A stretch of 64,000 nucleotides of DNA from Aurantiacibacter odishensis (lineage in GTDB: Bacteria > Pseudomonadota > Alphaproteobacteria > Sphingomonadales > Sphingomonadaceae), in contig NZ_QYOS01000023.1 of the NCBI RefSeq assembly GCF_003605195.1, forward strand, positions 310,001-374,000. The letters run 5' to 3'. A program made the position numbers and the translations under genes. Of this stretch, positions 54,841-63,429 are shown piece after piece. Each line of letters opens with the position of its first letter. The stretch's first letter is position 1. Below the pieces are notes generated by a model, which did not search any database, was not told where the DNA came from, and was given only the letters and a program-made list of their open reading frames with translations.

Positions 54841-56484
54841 ATGGCTGGCGTGAAAAAGTCGAACACCCGGTCGCAATCTGCGCTCGCGCCCTTCGGTGCG
54901 CTCGGCAAACGGCTGGGCTTCCGCTGGGTTTTCTACTTCACCGTGCCGTTGCCCTACCACCCGCTGTTCCTGCCATTGATGCTGCTGGGGATCGTGGCAA
55001 TGGCCAGCTTCGGCATCGTCGGCAGCGCAGCCTCAACCGAGTCGAGCGACTGGTGGATCGGACTGCTGGCGCTTGCCGCGATTCTCGGCTTACTGCTCTC
55101 GCTGCCTGTTGTGTGCTGGTTCCTGCTGGCTCTGCGCGTACCGCTGATCCAGGCGGCGGCAATCTTCGCCGCGATGGTGCTGCTTGCCGCCGAAGTCTGG
55201 CAGGGGCGTCTGCATCCGCTATGGGGCGTGCTGCCCGGCAGTTATGCCGCGCTGTTTGCGATCCAGCTATGCGGCGGCCGCCCTTGGCTGGCGCACCTCC
55301 GACGACGACAGGCCAGGTTCGCGCCGATTTCGCCCGGCGACAGCCCGGTGTTGCTGGAACGCGGCATCGGGGACGGCCGCCAGATATTGCTCTCCTGCGA
55401 CATCGGCAGTGTCTACGACCCGGGGCATTCGCGCGGCGCGAAGTCCCGTCGCTATTTCTGGCTTGCGCCTGACGATGCCGCGACATTGCGAGGAGAACTC
55501 GCGGACGAGATGCCGTCGCAATGGACGCTGGAAGACCTCGATCACGGCAGCTTGCTGATCTGGAAGAATGCCCCGAGGCCCCATGCCGGGCTGACGTTGT
55601 CGCGCGGCACCTATCGCGCACCGTTCGGGCTGGTGACGGGCCTCAGGCACCTCACGGCAAGGGCGCGCGAGGGCAAGACGCGGCTTGTATACGGAGCGCC
55701 CGAATGTATCGTGCCGCTGCCTCTGGCCACGTTCTTCCGCTTCACGTCGATCACCGGCTCGGCCTACAACCGCTGGCAGGCGGGCTTCGCCCGGACCAGG
55801 CAGCCAAGCATCGAATTGCCCGAAGTTCCGGGGCGCGAGGGTGTTGCCCTCCTGCTTGCTCCTCGTCCGGAGGGCGGAGGCATCTTTTCCCGCGAGGGCT
55901 TCGAGGAATTACTGGCCGAGGCCCGCAGGATCGCTGCCGTGCGGCGTGACTACGAAACGGCCTTGCGCGAGGATCTGCCTGTGTTTCTGAGCAGGCTGCG
56001 CGGAAACCTCGAACCGGGCTGGCGCGAACGCGAATTGATCGAATTTCTCGAGAGAGAACCCGCCCACCTCCAGAGCGCCCTGGTGCCCGAAGTGCTCGCC
56101 TGGATGGCTGCCTTGCAGGACAGGTCTGATGGCTGGAACATCGTCCTGCCCGCACGCCTGCTGGCTGTTTTCAGCGATGAGGATCTGCGTCCACACGCCG
56201 ATGCTCTCTATGCCATGTTCAACAGCCAGAAACTGGCTCTGCGCTGGACGCTGAGCGAGGGATTCGACATCGACAGCCTGCCGAAGAATACGCCTATTTT
56301 CTACGGCAAGGTGGCAGGCTTCGGCCTGATACAGGCCAATCCCGGCCTGTACAGCAAGCTCGCCCGCATCGATCCCCGGCTGGCCCGGATCGTCGCCGAA
56401 CTGCACCGCAAGATCAATGGCGGAGAGCCCGGCCTGTCCTGGCGCTACGCCGCTATTCCTCGACGCCTAGTTGCCAGAGGATGA
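54841..56484 (+). CDS. Membrane protein of unknown function
   Basis: The protein has 547 residues. The N-terminal ~150 residues hold four or more hydrophobic helices (PLFLPLMLLGIVAMASFGIV; WWIGLLALAAILGLLLSLPVVCWFLLAL; AAIFAAMVLLAAEV). The remainder is a soluble domain without a motif I recognise, with recurring patterns such as LLERGIGDGRQILLSCDIGSV, DLDHGSLLIWKNAPR and GLIQANPGLYSKLARIDPRLARIV. Codon use is normal. There is no ribosome-binding site before ATG 54841, and the last 32 nt overlap the convergent oligopeptidase gene. I cannot assign a function. Confidence 0.75.
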   Translation: MAGVKKSNTRSQSALAPFGALGKRLGFRWVFYFTVPLPYHPLFLPLMLLGIVAMASFGIVGSAASTESSDWWIGLLALAAILGLLLSLPVVCWFLLALRVPLIQAAAIFAAMVLLAAEVWQGRLHPLWGVLPGSYAALFAIQLCGGRPWLAHLRRRQARFAPISPGDSPVLLERGIGDGRQILLSCDIGSVYDPGHSRGAKSRRYFWLAPDDAATLRGELADEMPSQWTLEDLDHGSLLIWKNAPRPHAGLTLSRGTYRAPFGLVTGLRHLTARAREGKTRLVYGAPECIVPLPLATFFRFTSITGSAYNRWQAGFARTRQPSIELPEVPGREGVALLLAPRPEGGGIFSREGFEELLAEARRIAAVRRDYETALREDLPVFLSRLRGNLEPGWRERELIEFLEREPAHLQSALVPEVLAWMAALQDRSDGWNIVLPARLLAVFSDEDLRPHADALYAMFNSQKLALRWTLSEGFDIDSLPKNTPIFYGKVAGFGLIQANPGLYSKLARIDPRLARIVAELHRKINGGEPGLSWRYAAIPRRLVARG

Positions 56485-58597
56485 AGGCAACTTCCTCCGC
56501 CGTCTCGCGCAGACCTTCCCAGCGGCCGGAGCGGCCACCGTGTCCTGCACCCATGTTGGTCTTCAGCAGCAGGATATTCTCGTCGGTCTTGTACTCGCGC
56601 AGCTTGGCGACCCACTTGGCAGGCTCCCAGTAGGTAACACGCGGATCGTTGAGGCCCGCAGTCACCAGCATCGGCGGATAGTCCTGCCGCGTTACCTGAT
56701 CGTAGGGCGAATAGCTGAGCAGGTGGGTGAAAGCCGCCTTGCTCTCGATCGGGTTGCCCCATTCGGGCCATTCGCCGGGCGTGAGCGGCAGGCTGTCGTC
56801 CAGCATGGTGTTGAGCACGTCGACGAAGGGCACGTGTGACACCACCGCGCCAAACAGCGCCGGGTCCTGGTTCACCACCGCGCCCATCAGTTCGCCACCG
56901 GCAGAGCCGCCGCTCGCGCTGACCATGCCTTCGGCGGTGTAGCCCATCTCCACCAGACCGCGCCCAACGTCGACGAAGTCGTTGAAGGTGTTGGTCCGCT
57001 CTTCCATCTTGCCCTGGAGATACCAGTTGCGGCCCAGATCATCGCCGCCGCGGATGTGCGCAATGGCGTACGCCATACCGCGGTCGATCATGCTGAACCG
57101 CGACGTGGAGAACCCCGGTGGCACGGCGTAGCCATAGGCGCCGTAGGCATAGAGGTGCAGCGGCCCGCCCATTTCACGATCCTTGCGGTAGACGATGGAC
57201 ACCGGAACCATCGCTCCGTCGCGCGCACGCACTTCCAGCCGCTCCACGGTGTAAAGCGAGGGATCGAAGCCGCTGGGGATTTCCTGCACCTTCAGCGTTT
57301 CCAGCTCACGGCTGGCAACGTGGTAGTCGTAGACGGTGTCGGGCGTGATCAGGCTTTCGTAGGCGAGGCGGATGCGGTCCACGTCCCATTCTGGATTGTT
57401 CGCCACGCCTGCATCGTAGGCCGCTTCGGGGAAATCGATCGATTCCACCCGCGACGGATCATCGTAATAGCGCACCTGCACCTGGTCGAGGCCGTTCAGG
57501 CGACCTTCGGTGACGTAGAAATCCTTGAACAGGTCTAAACCGGTCAGGTAGAATTCGTCCGAGCCCTCGATCAGCGTCGTCCACTCGCCCGGATTGCTCA
57601 GCGGCGCGGTGGCGAGGCGGAAATTGACGTGTTCGTCGTTGGTCCAGATGTAGATCGTATCGTCGTGGAAATCGGCGGAGTATTCGACGCCGACCTGGCG
57701 CGGCTTGATGACGGTCAGATCGCCCGTGGGATCGTCGATGGAGGTGAACATCACCTCGCTCGTTTCGTTGTCGCCCGTCGCGATCACCAGCCATTCGCGG
57801 TTCGAGGAGATGCCGGGCGAAGCGGTGTAGCCCAGTGTTTCCTCGTGATAGAGTTCAATGTCGCTTTCCGCAGGTTGGCCGATCGTGTGTGCCAGGACAC
57901 GATCCACGCGCCAGTTCTCATTGGCGCGGCCATAGACCAGCACGGTGTCGTTCGCGGCCCAGATCAGGCCGGTGTTCACGTCCGCGATCCGGTCTTCCAG
58001 CAATTCCCCGGTTTCCAGGTCCTTGATGAAGCCGGTGTAGAATTCGCCGCCGGTCGTATCCGTCGAATAGGCGAGATAGCGCCCGTTCTCGCTGACGGAG
58101 AAAGCACCGAGGCTGAAGTACTCCTGCCCCTCGGCCAGGGCCGGGCCATCGAGAATCAGTTGTGCATCGCCGCCTGCAACCGGGCGGCGATAGTACTTGA
58201 GATACTGTGCGCCCTCCTCGAACTCGGTCCAGTACTCGTAGTCGCCGTCGCGTTGCGGCACGCTGGCGTCGGCTTCCTTGATGCGGGCGCGCATTTCGGT
58301 GAAGAGTTCGTCCACCAGCCCGCGCTGGCCTGCCATCTGCGCCTCGAAATAGGCGTTCTCGGCACGGACGTAGTCGAGCACGTCCTCGTCATCGATCGTG
58401 GGGTAGCTATCATCGCGCAGCCACGCCCACGGGTCCGACACGGTGATGCCGTGGCGCGTGTAGCTATATTCGCGCTGTTCGGCGCGGGGCGGCTGGATGC
58501 TGGTGTCGTAGTTCAAATCGCTGTCCTGTGCTTTTGCCGGCATCGACGTAGCAACGGCGGCTGCGGCGACAAGGGTGATGTTGCGAAAGATCGACAT
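56453..58597 (-). CDS. ptrB: Oligopeptidase B (S9 prolyl oligopeptidase family), exported
   Basis: The protein has 714 residues. Signal peptide to about 23 (TSMPAKAQ), so it is periplasmic, unlike the cytoplasmic E. coli enzyme. Beta-propeller about 60-430, then the alpha/beta hydrolase domain: PLHLYAYGAYGYAVPPGFS, AIAHIRGGDDLGRNWYLQGKM, nucleophile MVSASGGSAGGELMGAVVNQ (Ser), MLVTAGLNDPRVTYWEPAKWV (Asp) and MGAGHGGRSGRWE (His). It cleaves short peptides after basic residues. GGAG 11 nt upstream of the ATG. Confidence 0.93.
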   Translation of the reverse strand: MSIFRNITLVAAAAVATSMPAKAQDSDLNYDTSIQPPRAEQREYSYTRHGITVSDPWAWLRDDSYPTIDDEDVLDYVRAENAYFEAQMAGQRGLVDELFTEMRARIKEADASVPQRDGDYEYWTEFEEGAQYLKYYRRPVAGGDAQLILDGPALAEGQEYFSLGAFSVSENGRYLAYSTDTTGGEFYTGFIKDLETGELLEDRIADVNTGLIWAANDTVLVYGRANENWRVDRVLAHTIGQPAESDIELYHEETLGYTASPGISSNREWLVIATGDNETSEVMFTSIDDPTGDLTVIKPRQVGVEYSADFHDDTIYIWTNDEHVNFRLATAPLSNPGEWTTLIEGSDEFYLTGLDLFKDFYVTEGRLNGLDQVQVRYYDDPSRVESIDFPEAAYDAGVANNPEWDVDRIRLAYESLITPDTVYDYHVASRELETLKVQEIPSGFDPSLYTVERLEVRARDGAMVPVSIVYRKDREMGGPLHLYAYGAYGYAVPPGFSTSRFSMIDRGMAYAIAHIRGGDDLGRNWYLQGKMEERTNTFNDFVDVGRGLVEMGYTAEGMVSASGGSAGGELMGAVVNQDPALFGAVVSHVPFVDVLNTMLDDSLPLTPGEWPEWGNPIESKAAFTHLLSYSPYDQVTRQDYPPMLVTAGLNDPRVTYWEPAKWVAKLREYKTDENILLLKTNMGAGHGGRSGRWEGLRETAEEVAFILWQLGVEE

Positions 58598-58713
58598 GGA
58601 TTGACGTGCTCCTGCTCCGGCTTGCCGTGCTGCGGGTGGAAACCCGCACGGTGAAGGCCTATGTCGCGTCGGTAACGCCTAATTGTTTCCTCCGAAACCG
58701 GAAAGACGACGAA

Positions 58714-60522
58714 ATGCTGATGCAAACCCACGAAGCCCGCCTCGATGCCCTGCGCAAGGAACTCGCCCGCCGCGATCTTGATGGGTTCGTAATCCCGATC
58801 AGTGACGAGCACCTGAGCGAATACGTGGGTGCCTATGCCCAGCGTTTGGCGTGGCTGACGGGCTTCGGCGGTTCTGCGGGCAGTGCGGCAGTTCTTAAGG
58901 ACAAGGCCGCGATGTTCGTCGATGGCCGCTATACCCTGCAGGTACGCCAGCAGGTGAGCGGGCAGCTTTACGAGTACAAGAGCGTTCCCGACGATTCGAT
59001 GGCGGACTGGCTGGCCGAGAACGCCGGAGAAGGCACCCGCATCGCCTACGACCCTTGGCTGCACACGCGCGGGTGGGCCAATGCCATGGCGAAAAAGCTG
59101 GAAGAAGTCGGTGCCGAACTAGTACCGGTCGATAGCAACCCGCTGGATGCCGTGTGGGACGATCAGCCCGAGCCATCGCCCGCCCCGGCCTACGTGCAGG
59201 ACGACAAGCTCGCAGGCCGCTCCAGCGCAGAGAAGCGCGGTGAAATCGCCGAGTGGCTGAAGAAGGAAAAGCTCGACGCGGTGGTGATCAGCGCGCTCGA
59301 TTCGGTCGCCTGGACGCTCAACATTCGCGGCGCCGACGTGGACCATACGCCGGTGGCATTGTCCTACCTGTTCGTGCAGTCGGACGGGACTGCGGACTGG
59401 TTCATCGCCCCGGACAAAGTGCCCGCCGAAGTGGCGCAGGCGCTGGGCAATGCCGTGCGCATCCGCCCGCGTGACGAGTTTTCCGATGCCTTCGCCGAAA
59501 TGGCAGGCAAGCGCGTGGCCGCCGATCCGCAGCGTTCGGTCGCGGCGATCTTCCAGCGGCTCGACGATGTCGGTGCCGAGATCGTGACGAAGGACGATCC
59601 CACTGTGCTGCCGAAGGCGATCAAGACGCCCGCCGAACAGCAGGGCCACCGCAACGCCCAGGCGCGCGACGGCGTGGCGATCACGCAGTTCCTCCACTGG
59701 CTTTCGGTCGAAGCGCCGCAGGGCAAGGTGGACGAGCTTTCTGCCGCCGCCAAGCTGCACGAACTGCGCAAGACGAATTCGGACCTGCTGCGCGACCTCT
59801 CGTTCGATACCATCAGCGGCGCAGGCCCCAATGGCGCAAGCCCGCACTACCGCGTGGACGAGCAAAGTAACATCCGGCTGGAGCCGAACAGTGTGTACCT
59901 TGTCGATTCAGGCGGGCAGTATCCCGACGGCACCACCGATATCACGCGCACCATCTGGGTCGGCCCCGACGCGCCGCCCGCAGAGGTTTGCGACCGCTTC
60001 ACCCGCGTGCTGAAGGGCCACATCGCGCTCGACATGCAGACCTTCCCGCCCGGCACGCCCGGCTCTGCGCTGGATGCGCTGGCGCGCCAGCACCTGTGGA
60101 TGGCTGGCGTGGACTATGCCCACGGCACCGGCCACGGCGTCGGCGCGTTCCTGGGCGTGCACGAAGGGCCGCAGCGCATCGCCAAGCCGCGCGGATCGCA
60201 GGCCGGTACCGACCAGCCGCTGATGGCAGGCATGATCCTCTCCAACGAGCCGGGCTACTACAAGGCCAACGAATATGGCATCCGCATCGAGAACCTGGTG
60301 CTGGTGGAGAAGCGCGAGATTCCGGGCGGCGAAGGCGAGTGGCTCGGCTTCGAAACGCTGACTTTCGCGCCGATCGACCGCACATTGGTGGATCGCAGCC
60401 TGCTCAGCCCGGCCGAGATCGAGTGGTGGAACAGCTATCACGCCAAGGTGCGCGAGGTGCTTGCCCCGCAGGTGGAAGGCGATGCGCTGGCGTGGCTGGA
60501 AGAGGCCTGCAAGCCGCTCTAG
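58714..60522 (+). CDS. Xaa-Pro aminopeptidase (aminopeptidase P, eukaryote-like long form)
   Basis: The protein has 602 residues from ATG 58714 (GGAAAG upstream). Two creatinase-N domains (about 10-150 and 160-300), then the pita-bread metallopeptidase: VYLVDSGGQYPDGTTDITRTIWVG (metal Asp pair), YAHGTGHGVGAFLGVHEGPQ (His), MILSNEPGYYKANEYGIRIENLVLV (Glu, Glu). The ~600-residue length is the XPNPEP1-like type rather than the short PepP. It removes N-terminal residues before proline. Cytoplasmic. A start at the second Met, 6 nt on, is possible. Confidence 0.94.
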   Translation: MLMQTHEARLDALRKELARRDLDGFVIPISDEHLSEYVGAYAQRLAWLTGFGGSAGSAAVLKDKAAMFVDGRYTLQVRQQVSGQLYEYKSVPDDSMADWLAENAGEGTRIAYDPWLHTRGWANAMAKKLEEVGAELVPVDSNPLDAVWDDQPEPSPAPAYVQDDKLAGRSSAEKRGEIAEWLKKEKLDAVVISALDSVAWTLNIRGADVDHTPVALSYLFVQSDGTADWFIAPDKVPAEVAQALGNAVRIRPRDEFSDAFAEMAGKRVAADPQRSVAAIFQRLDDVGAEIVTKDDPTVLPKAIKTPAEQQGHRNAQARDGVAITQFLHWLSVEAPQGKVDELSAAAKLHELRKTNSDLLRDLSFDTISGAGPNGASPHYRVDEQSNIRLEPNSVYLVDSGGQYPDGTTDITRTIWVGPDAPPAEVCDRFTRVLKGHIALDMQTFPPGTPGSALDALARQHLWMAGVDYAHGTGHGVGAFLGVHEGPQRIAKPRGSQAGTDQPLMAGMILSNEPGYYKANEYGIRIENLVLVEKREIPGGEGEWLGFETLTFAPIDRTLVDRSLLSPAEIEWWNSYHAKVREVLAPQVEGDALAWLEEACKPL

Positions 60523-60539
60523 GGCGGCCTTGCAGCGGC

Positions 60540-60556
60540 AATCTGGCGGCCAGATT
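60540..60556 (+). terminator. Short hairpin after aminopeptidase P gene
   Basis: AATCTGG-CGG-CCAGATT is a perfect 7-bp stem with a 3-nt loop, 18 nt after the stop codon. It lacks a T-run; weak terminator or 3'-end structure. Confidence 0.4.
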
Positions 60557-60726
60557 AACGGGCCTGCCCCAGCGCGACAAACTGCGACAAATCTGTTCTC
60601 GCACGGCAAAGTCCTGCGACATTGCTCTCCTATAACCGGTCACTGAGAGTGGCGGGACGCCGGATATCCTCCTCCCCCTTCAAGCCGGCGGCCCGTTGCT
60701 CTACCGATTAGACTTGGAGAGTGACC

Positions 60727-61287
60727 ATGAAGAAGACCCTGATTCTCGCCCTGGCAGCAACCGGCCTCACCGTCGGCGGTGCCGCCATCGCGCAGGACCG
60801 TCCAGAACGCGGTGCCGACATGACCCGCGCCGATGCCGAAGCCCGTGCTGCCGCGCAGTTCGCTCGCATGGATGCCAACGACGATGGCGTTATAGATGAG
60901 GCTGACCGCGAGGCTCGCGCCCGTGCCCGCTTCGACCGGATGGATGCAAATGGCGACGGCATGCTCACCTTCGAGGAATCGCAGGCCGCCCGCGACACCA
61001 TGCAGGAACGCCGCGCAGAGCGCCGCGCAGAACGCGGCACCGAAGCCGGTGAACGCGAAGGCCGTCGCGGTCACCGCATGGGCCGCCGTGGTGGCGGTAT
61101 GCGCGGCATGATGATGGCCCGCGCCGATACCGACAACGACGGCACGATCAGCGAAGCCGAGTTCACAAGCGCCGCCCTCACCCGGTTCGACAGCGCCGAT
61201 GCCGACAACGACGGCACCGTGACTGCCGAGGAACGCCGCGAACAGCGCAGCGAGCGTCGCGCCGAGCGCCGCCAGAACCGCGGATGA
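60727..61287 (+). CDS. Periplasmic four-EF-hand protein
   Basis: The protein has 186 residues from ATG 60727 (GGAG upstream; the GTG 6 nt earlier is less likely). Signal peptide to about 22. Four canonical 12-residue EF loops are intact: 49-60 DANDDGVIDEAD, 73-84 DANGDGMLTFEE, 134-145 DTDNDGTISEAE, 158-169 DADNDGTVTAEE, each with Asp at 1, 3, 5, Gly at 6 and an acidic residue at 12. Between the pairs and at the C-terminus are Arg/Glu-rich helices and a Gly-Arg-Met patch (about 112-131). It overlaps the response regulator gene by 4 nt (ATGA), so it is coupled to a two-component system and may bind calcium for its sensor. Confidence 0.88.
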   Translation: MKKTLILALAATGLTVGGAAIAQDRPERGADMTRADAEARAAAQFARMDANDDGVIDEADREARARARFDRMDANGDGMLTFEESQAARDTMQERRAERRAERGTEAGEREGRRGHRMGRRGGGMRGMMMARADTDNDGTISEAEFTSAALTRFDSADADNDGTVTAEERREQRSERRAERRQNRG

Positions 61288-62018
61288 GCGATAGTTCCGT
61301 AAGAGTGCTGCTGGTGGATGACGAAGCCAGCCTGCGTGAACCCCTGGCCGACTACCTGTCGCGCCAGGGGTTTGCCGTGCGTCAGGCCAGCGACGCGGCG
61401 AAGGCGCGCTCCGCCTTGCTGGAGGAAGTGCCCGATCTCATCCTGCTAGATATCATGATGCCGGGAGAGGATGGCATTTCGCTGTGTCGCCACCTCGTCG
61501 AAAGCCGCAAGCTGCCGGTAATCTTCCTGACAGCGAAGGGAGAGGCGATGGACCGTATCGTGGGGCTGGAAATCGGCGCAGACGATTACGTGGTGAAACC
61601 CTTCGAGCCGCGCGAACTGGTCGCCCGCATCCGCTCCGTCCTGCGCCGGGCTGGCAAGAACGGCGCTGCGCAGACCGATACCGAAGCGCATTACGAATTC
61701 GAGGGATGGCATCTCGATCCCCTGAAGCGCCGCCTTACCGATCCGGAAGGCACGGTCGTGCCGATCTCGTCTGCCGAATTCCGCTTGCTGGTCGCCCTGC
61801 TCGATCATCCGCAGCAGGTGATGGACCGCGATCGCCTGCTCGACATGGTGCAGGGGCGCGAGGCGCACCTGTTCGACCGCGCGGTGGACAACCAGATCAG
61901 TCGCCTACGCCGCAAGGTCGAAGTCGACAGCCGCGATCCGAAGCTGATCCAGACGGTTTGGGGCGGTGGCTACATGCTGGCGGCGGAAGTGAAACGCTTC
62001 GTGCCCGTAACGGACTGA
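61284..62018 (+). CDS. OmpR-family response regulator
   Basis: The protein has 244 residues. Receiver domain: acidic pair VDDE (12-13), phosphoacceptor D56 in LILLDIMMPGEDG, Thr of VIFLTAKGE, Lys of DYVVKPFEPREL. Winged-helix DNA-binding domain from about 145: VVPISSAEFRLLVALLDHPQQVMDRDRLLD and AVDNQISRLRRKVE with the HTVWGGGYML-type ending (IQTVWGGGYMLA). It pairs with the kinase 19 nt downstream and probably autoregulates this operon. Confidence 0.96.
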   Translation: MSDSSVRVLLVDDEASLREPLADYLSRQGFAVRQASDAAKARSALLEEVPDLILLDIMMPGEDGISLCRHLVESRKLPVIFLTAKGEAMDRIVGLEIGADDYVVKPFEPRELVARIRSVLRRAGKNGAAQTDTEAHYEFEGWHLDPLKRRLTDPEGTVVPISSAEFRLLVALLDHPQQVMDRDRLLDMVQGREAHLFDRAVDNQISRLRRKVEVDSRDPKLIQTVWGGGYMLAAEVKRFVPVTD

Positions 62019-62037
62019 CTGGCAGAGCAGGTCAGGC

Positions 62038-63429
62038 ATGATCCGTCGCTTCCTCCCGAGAAGCCTGCTGGGCCAGATGCTGCTTTCGGTGGCGCTGGCG
62101 CTGCTCGTGGCGCAGTCGATTTCGCTGGTGTTGCGCTACCAGGCGGAAGAACGAAGGATTGAGAACGGTCTCGTCAACGAACTGGCTTTCCAGCTGGTTG
62201 CCGATCCGCGCATCGAATTCGCGACCCGCGACGATCAGAGGGCGGACCGCCAGGAACGCCGCCGCCTTCGCATAGAGCGGGCGTTGGAGTCTCCACAGCT
62301 ACAGGGCGAGAGCCGCAACCGCGAGAGGGAACGGGCGCTGCACCAAGTGCTCGAATCGCAAGGTGTTGCCGTGAGTGAACTCGTCGTCATCTCGCGCGAG
62401 GTTTCGCGTGACAGATACATTATGGACGGCCTGCGCCGGGGTGGGCGCTTCTTGCGCAACCGGTGGGACCCCGGTGGTGAACTCGTCGTGGCGGGGATGA
62501 AGCGCGCAGGCGAGGACCAGTGGTTGATCGCCCGGGCCCCGCGCCCCGAACGCCCCCGCAGTACGATGGTAGGGATCATCATGCAGACGCTGATCCTTTA
62601 CCTCGTGATGGTTGGCGGTCTTTACCTGTTGCTGCGCCGTATTACCCGCCCGCTGGCCGCGCTGACCCGGCGAGTAGAACGCTTCGGCGGAGTGGCGGAC
62701 GGTGCGCCGCCGATGGAACCGTCCGGCCCGGAAGACACCCGCCGCCTGATCACTGCCCATAACGCCATGGAAGCGCGCATCGCCGGGCTGCTCGACGAGA
62801 AGGACGTGATGCTTGGTGCAATCGGGCACGACCTGAAGACGCCGCTCGCCGCACTGCGGGTGCGGATCGAAAGCGTGGACGACGAAGCCGAGCGCGCGAA
62901 GATGGCCGCCACGATCGAGGACATCACCCATTCGCTCGACGACATCCTGTCCCTCGCCCGCGTGGGCAGGCCGAGCGACCCGCTGGAGCGGACCGAACTC
63001 TCCGCCCTCATCGCCTCGGTGGTGGACGAATACGAGGACATGGGGGAAGATGTCGCCCTGGGCGAGACCGAGCGCGTGGCCTTGCCCGTGCGCGCCACCT
63101 GGCTGCGCCGCGCCATTCGCAACCTTGTCGGCAATGCCCTGCGCTACGGCAGTGAGGCTCGCATCAGCCTGACCAGGGAAAACGACCAGGCCGTTATCCG
63201 CATCGCCGATGCGGGGCCGGGCATTCCCGAAGACCAGATCGCCCACATGACGGAGCCGTTCACGCGCGGCGAAACCTCGCGCAGCCGGGAAACCGGCGGC
63301 GCGGGCCTCGGCCTGACCCTGGCCCGCGCCATTGCCGAACAGCACGGCGGCACGCTGGTCTTGTCAAATGTGAACGGAGAGGATGGCGCCATCGTCGGGC
63401 TGTTGGCCGAAATCAGGCTACCGCTCTAA
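62038..63429 (+). CDS. Two-component sensor histidine kinase
   Basis: The protein has 463 residues. TM1 about 10-32, an Arg/Glu-rich periplasmic domain about 33-175, TM2 about 176-200, HAMP about 200-255, dimerisation helix with H264 in AIGHDLKTPLAAL and the ATPase core: N-box RNLVGNALRYG, G1 ADAGPGIPEDQ, F-box EPFTRGETSRSRETGGAGLGLTLARAIAEQHGG. The very basic sensor domain fits recognition of an acidic ligand or partner, such as the Asp-rich EF-hand protein encoded two genes upstream (inference). AGGTCAGG upstream. The stop shares CTAA with the convergent gene. Confidence 0.95.
   Translation: MIRRFLPRSLLGQMLLSVALALLVAQSISLVLRYQAEERRIENGLVNELAFQLVADPRIEFATRDDQRADRQERRRLRIERALESPQLQGESRNRERERALHQVLESQGVAVSELVVISREVSRDRYIMDGLRRGGRFLRNRWDPGGELVVAGMKRAGEDQWLIARAPRPERPRSTMVGIIMQTLILYLVMVGGLYLLLRRITRPLAALTRRVERFGGVADGAPPMEPSGPEDTRRLITAHNAMEARIAGLLDEKDVMLGAIGHDLKTPLAALRVRIESVDDEAERAKMAATIEDITHSLDDILSLARVGRPSDPLERTELSALIASVVDEYEDMGEDVALGETERVALPVRATWLRRAIRNLVGNALRYGSEARISLTRENDQAVIRIADAGPGIPEDQIAHMTEPFTRGETSRSRETGGAGLGLTLARAIAEQHGGTLVLSNVNGEDGAIVGLLAEIRLPL

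Noticed and set aside
60693-60709. Complete tRNA gene
   Set aside because: Only a D-arm-like 17-mer is present. There is no acceptor stem, T-arm or CCA-like end at the right distances.
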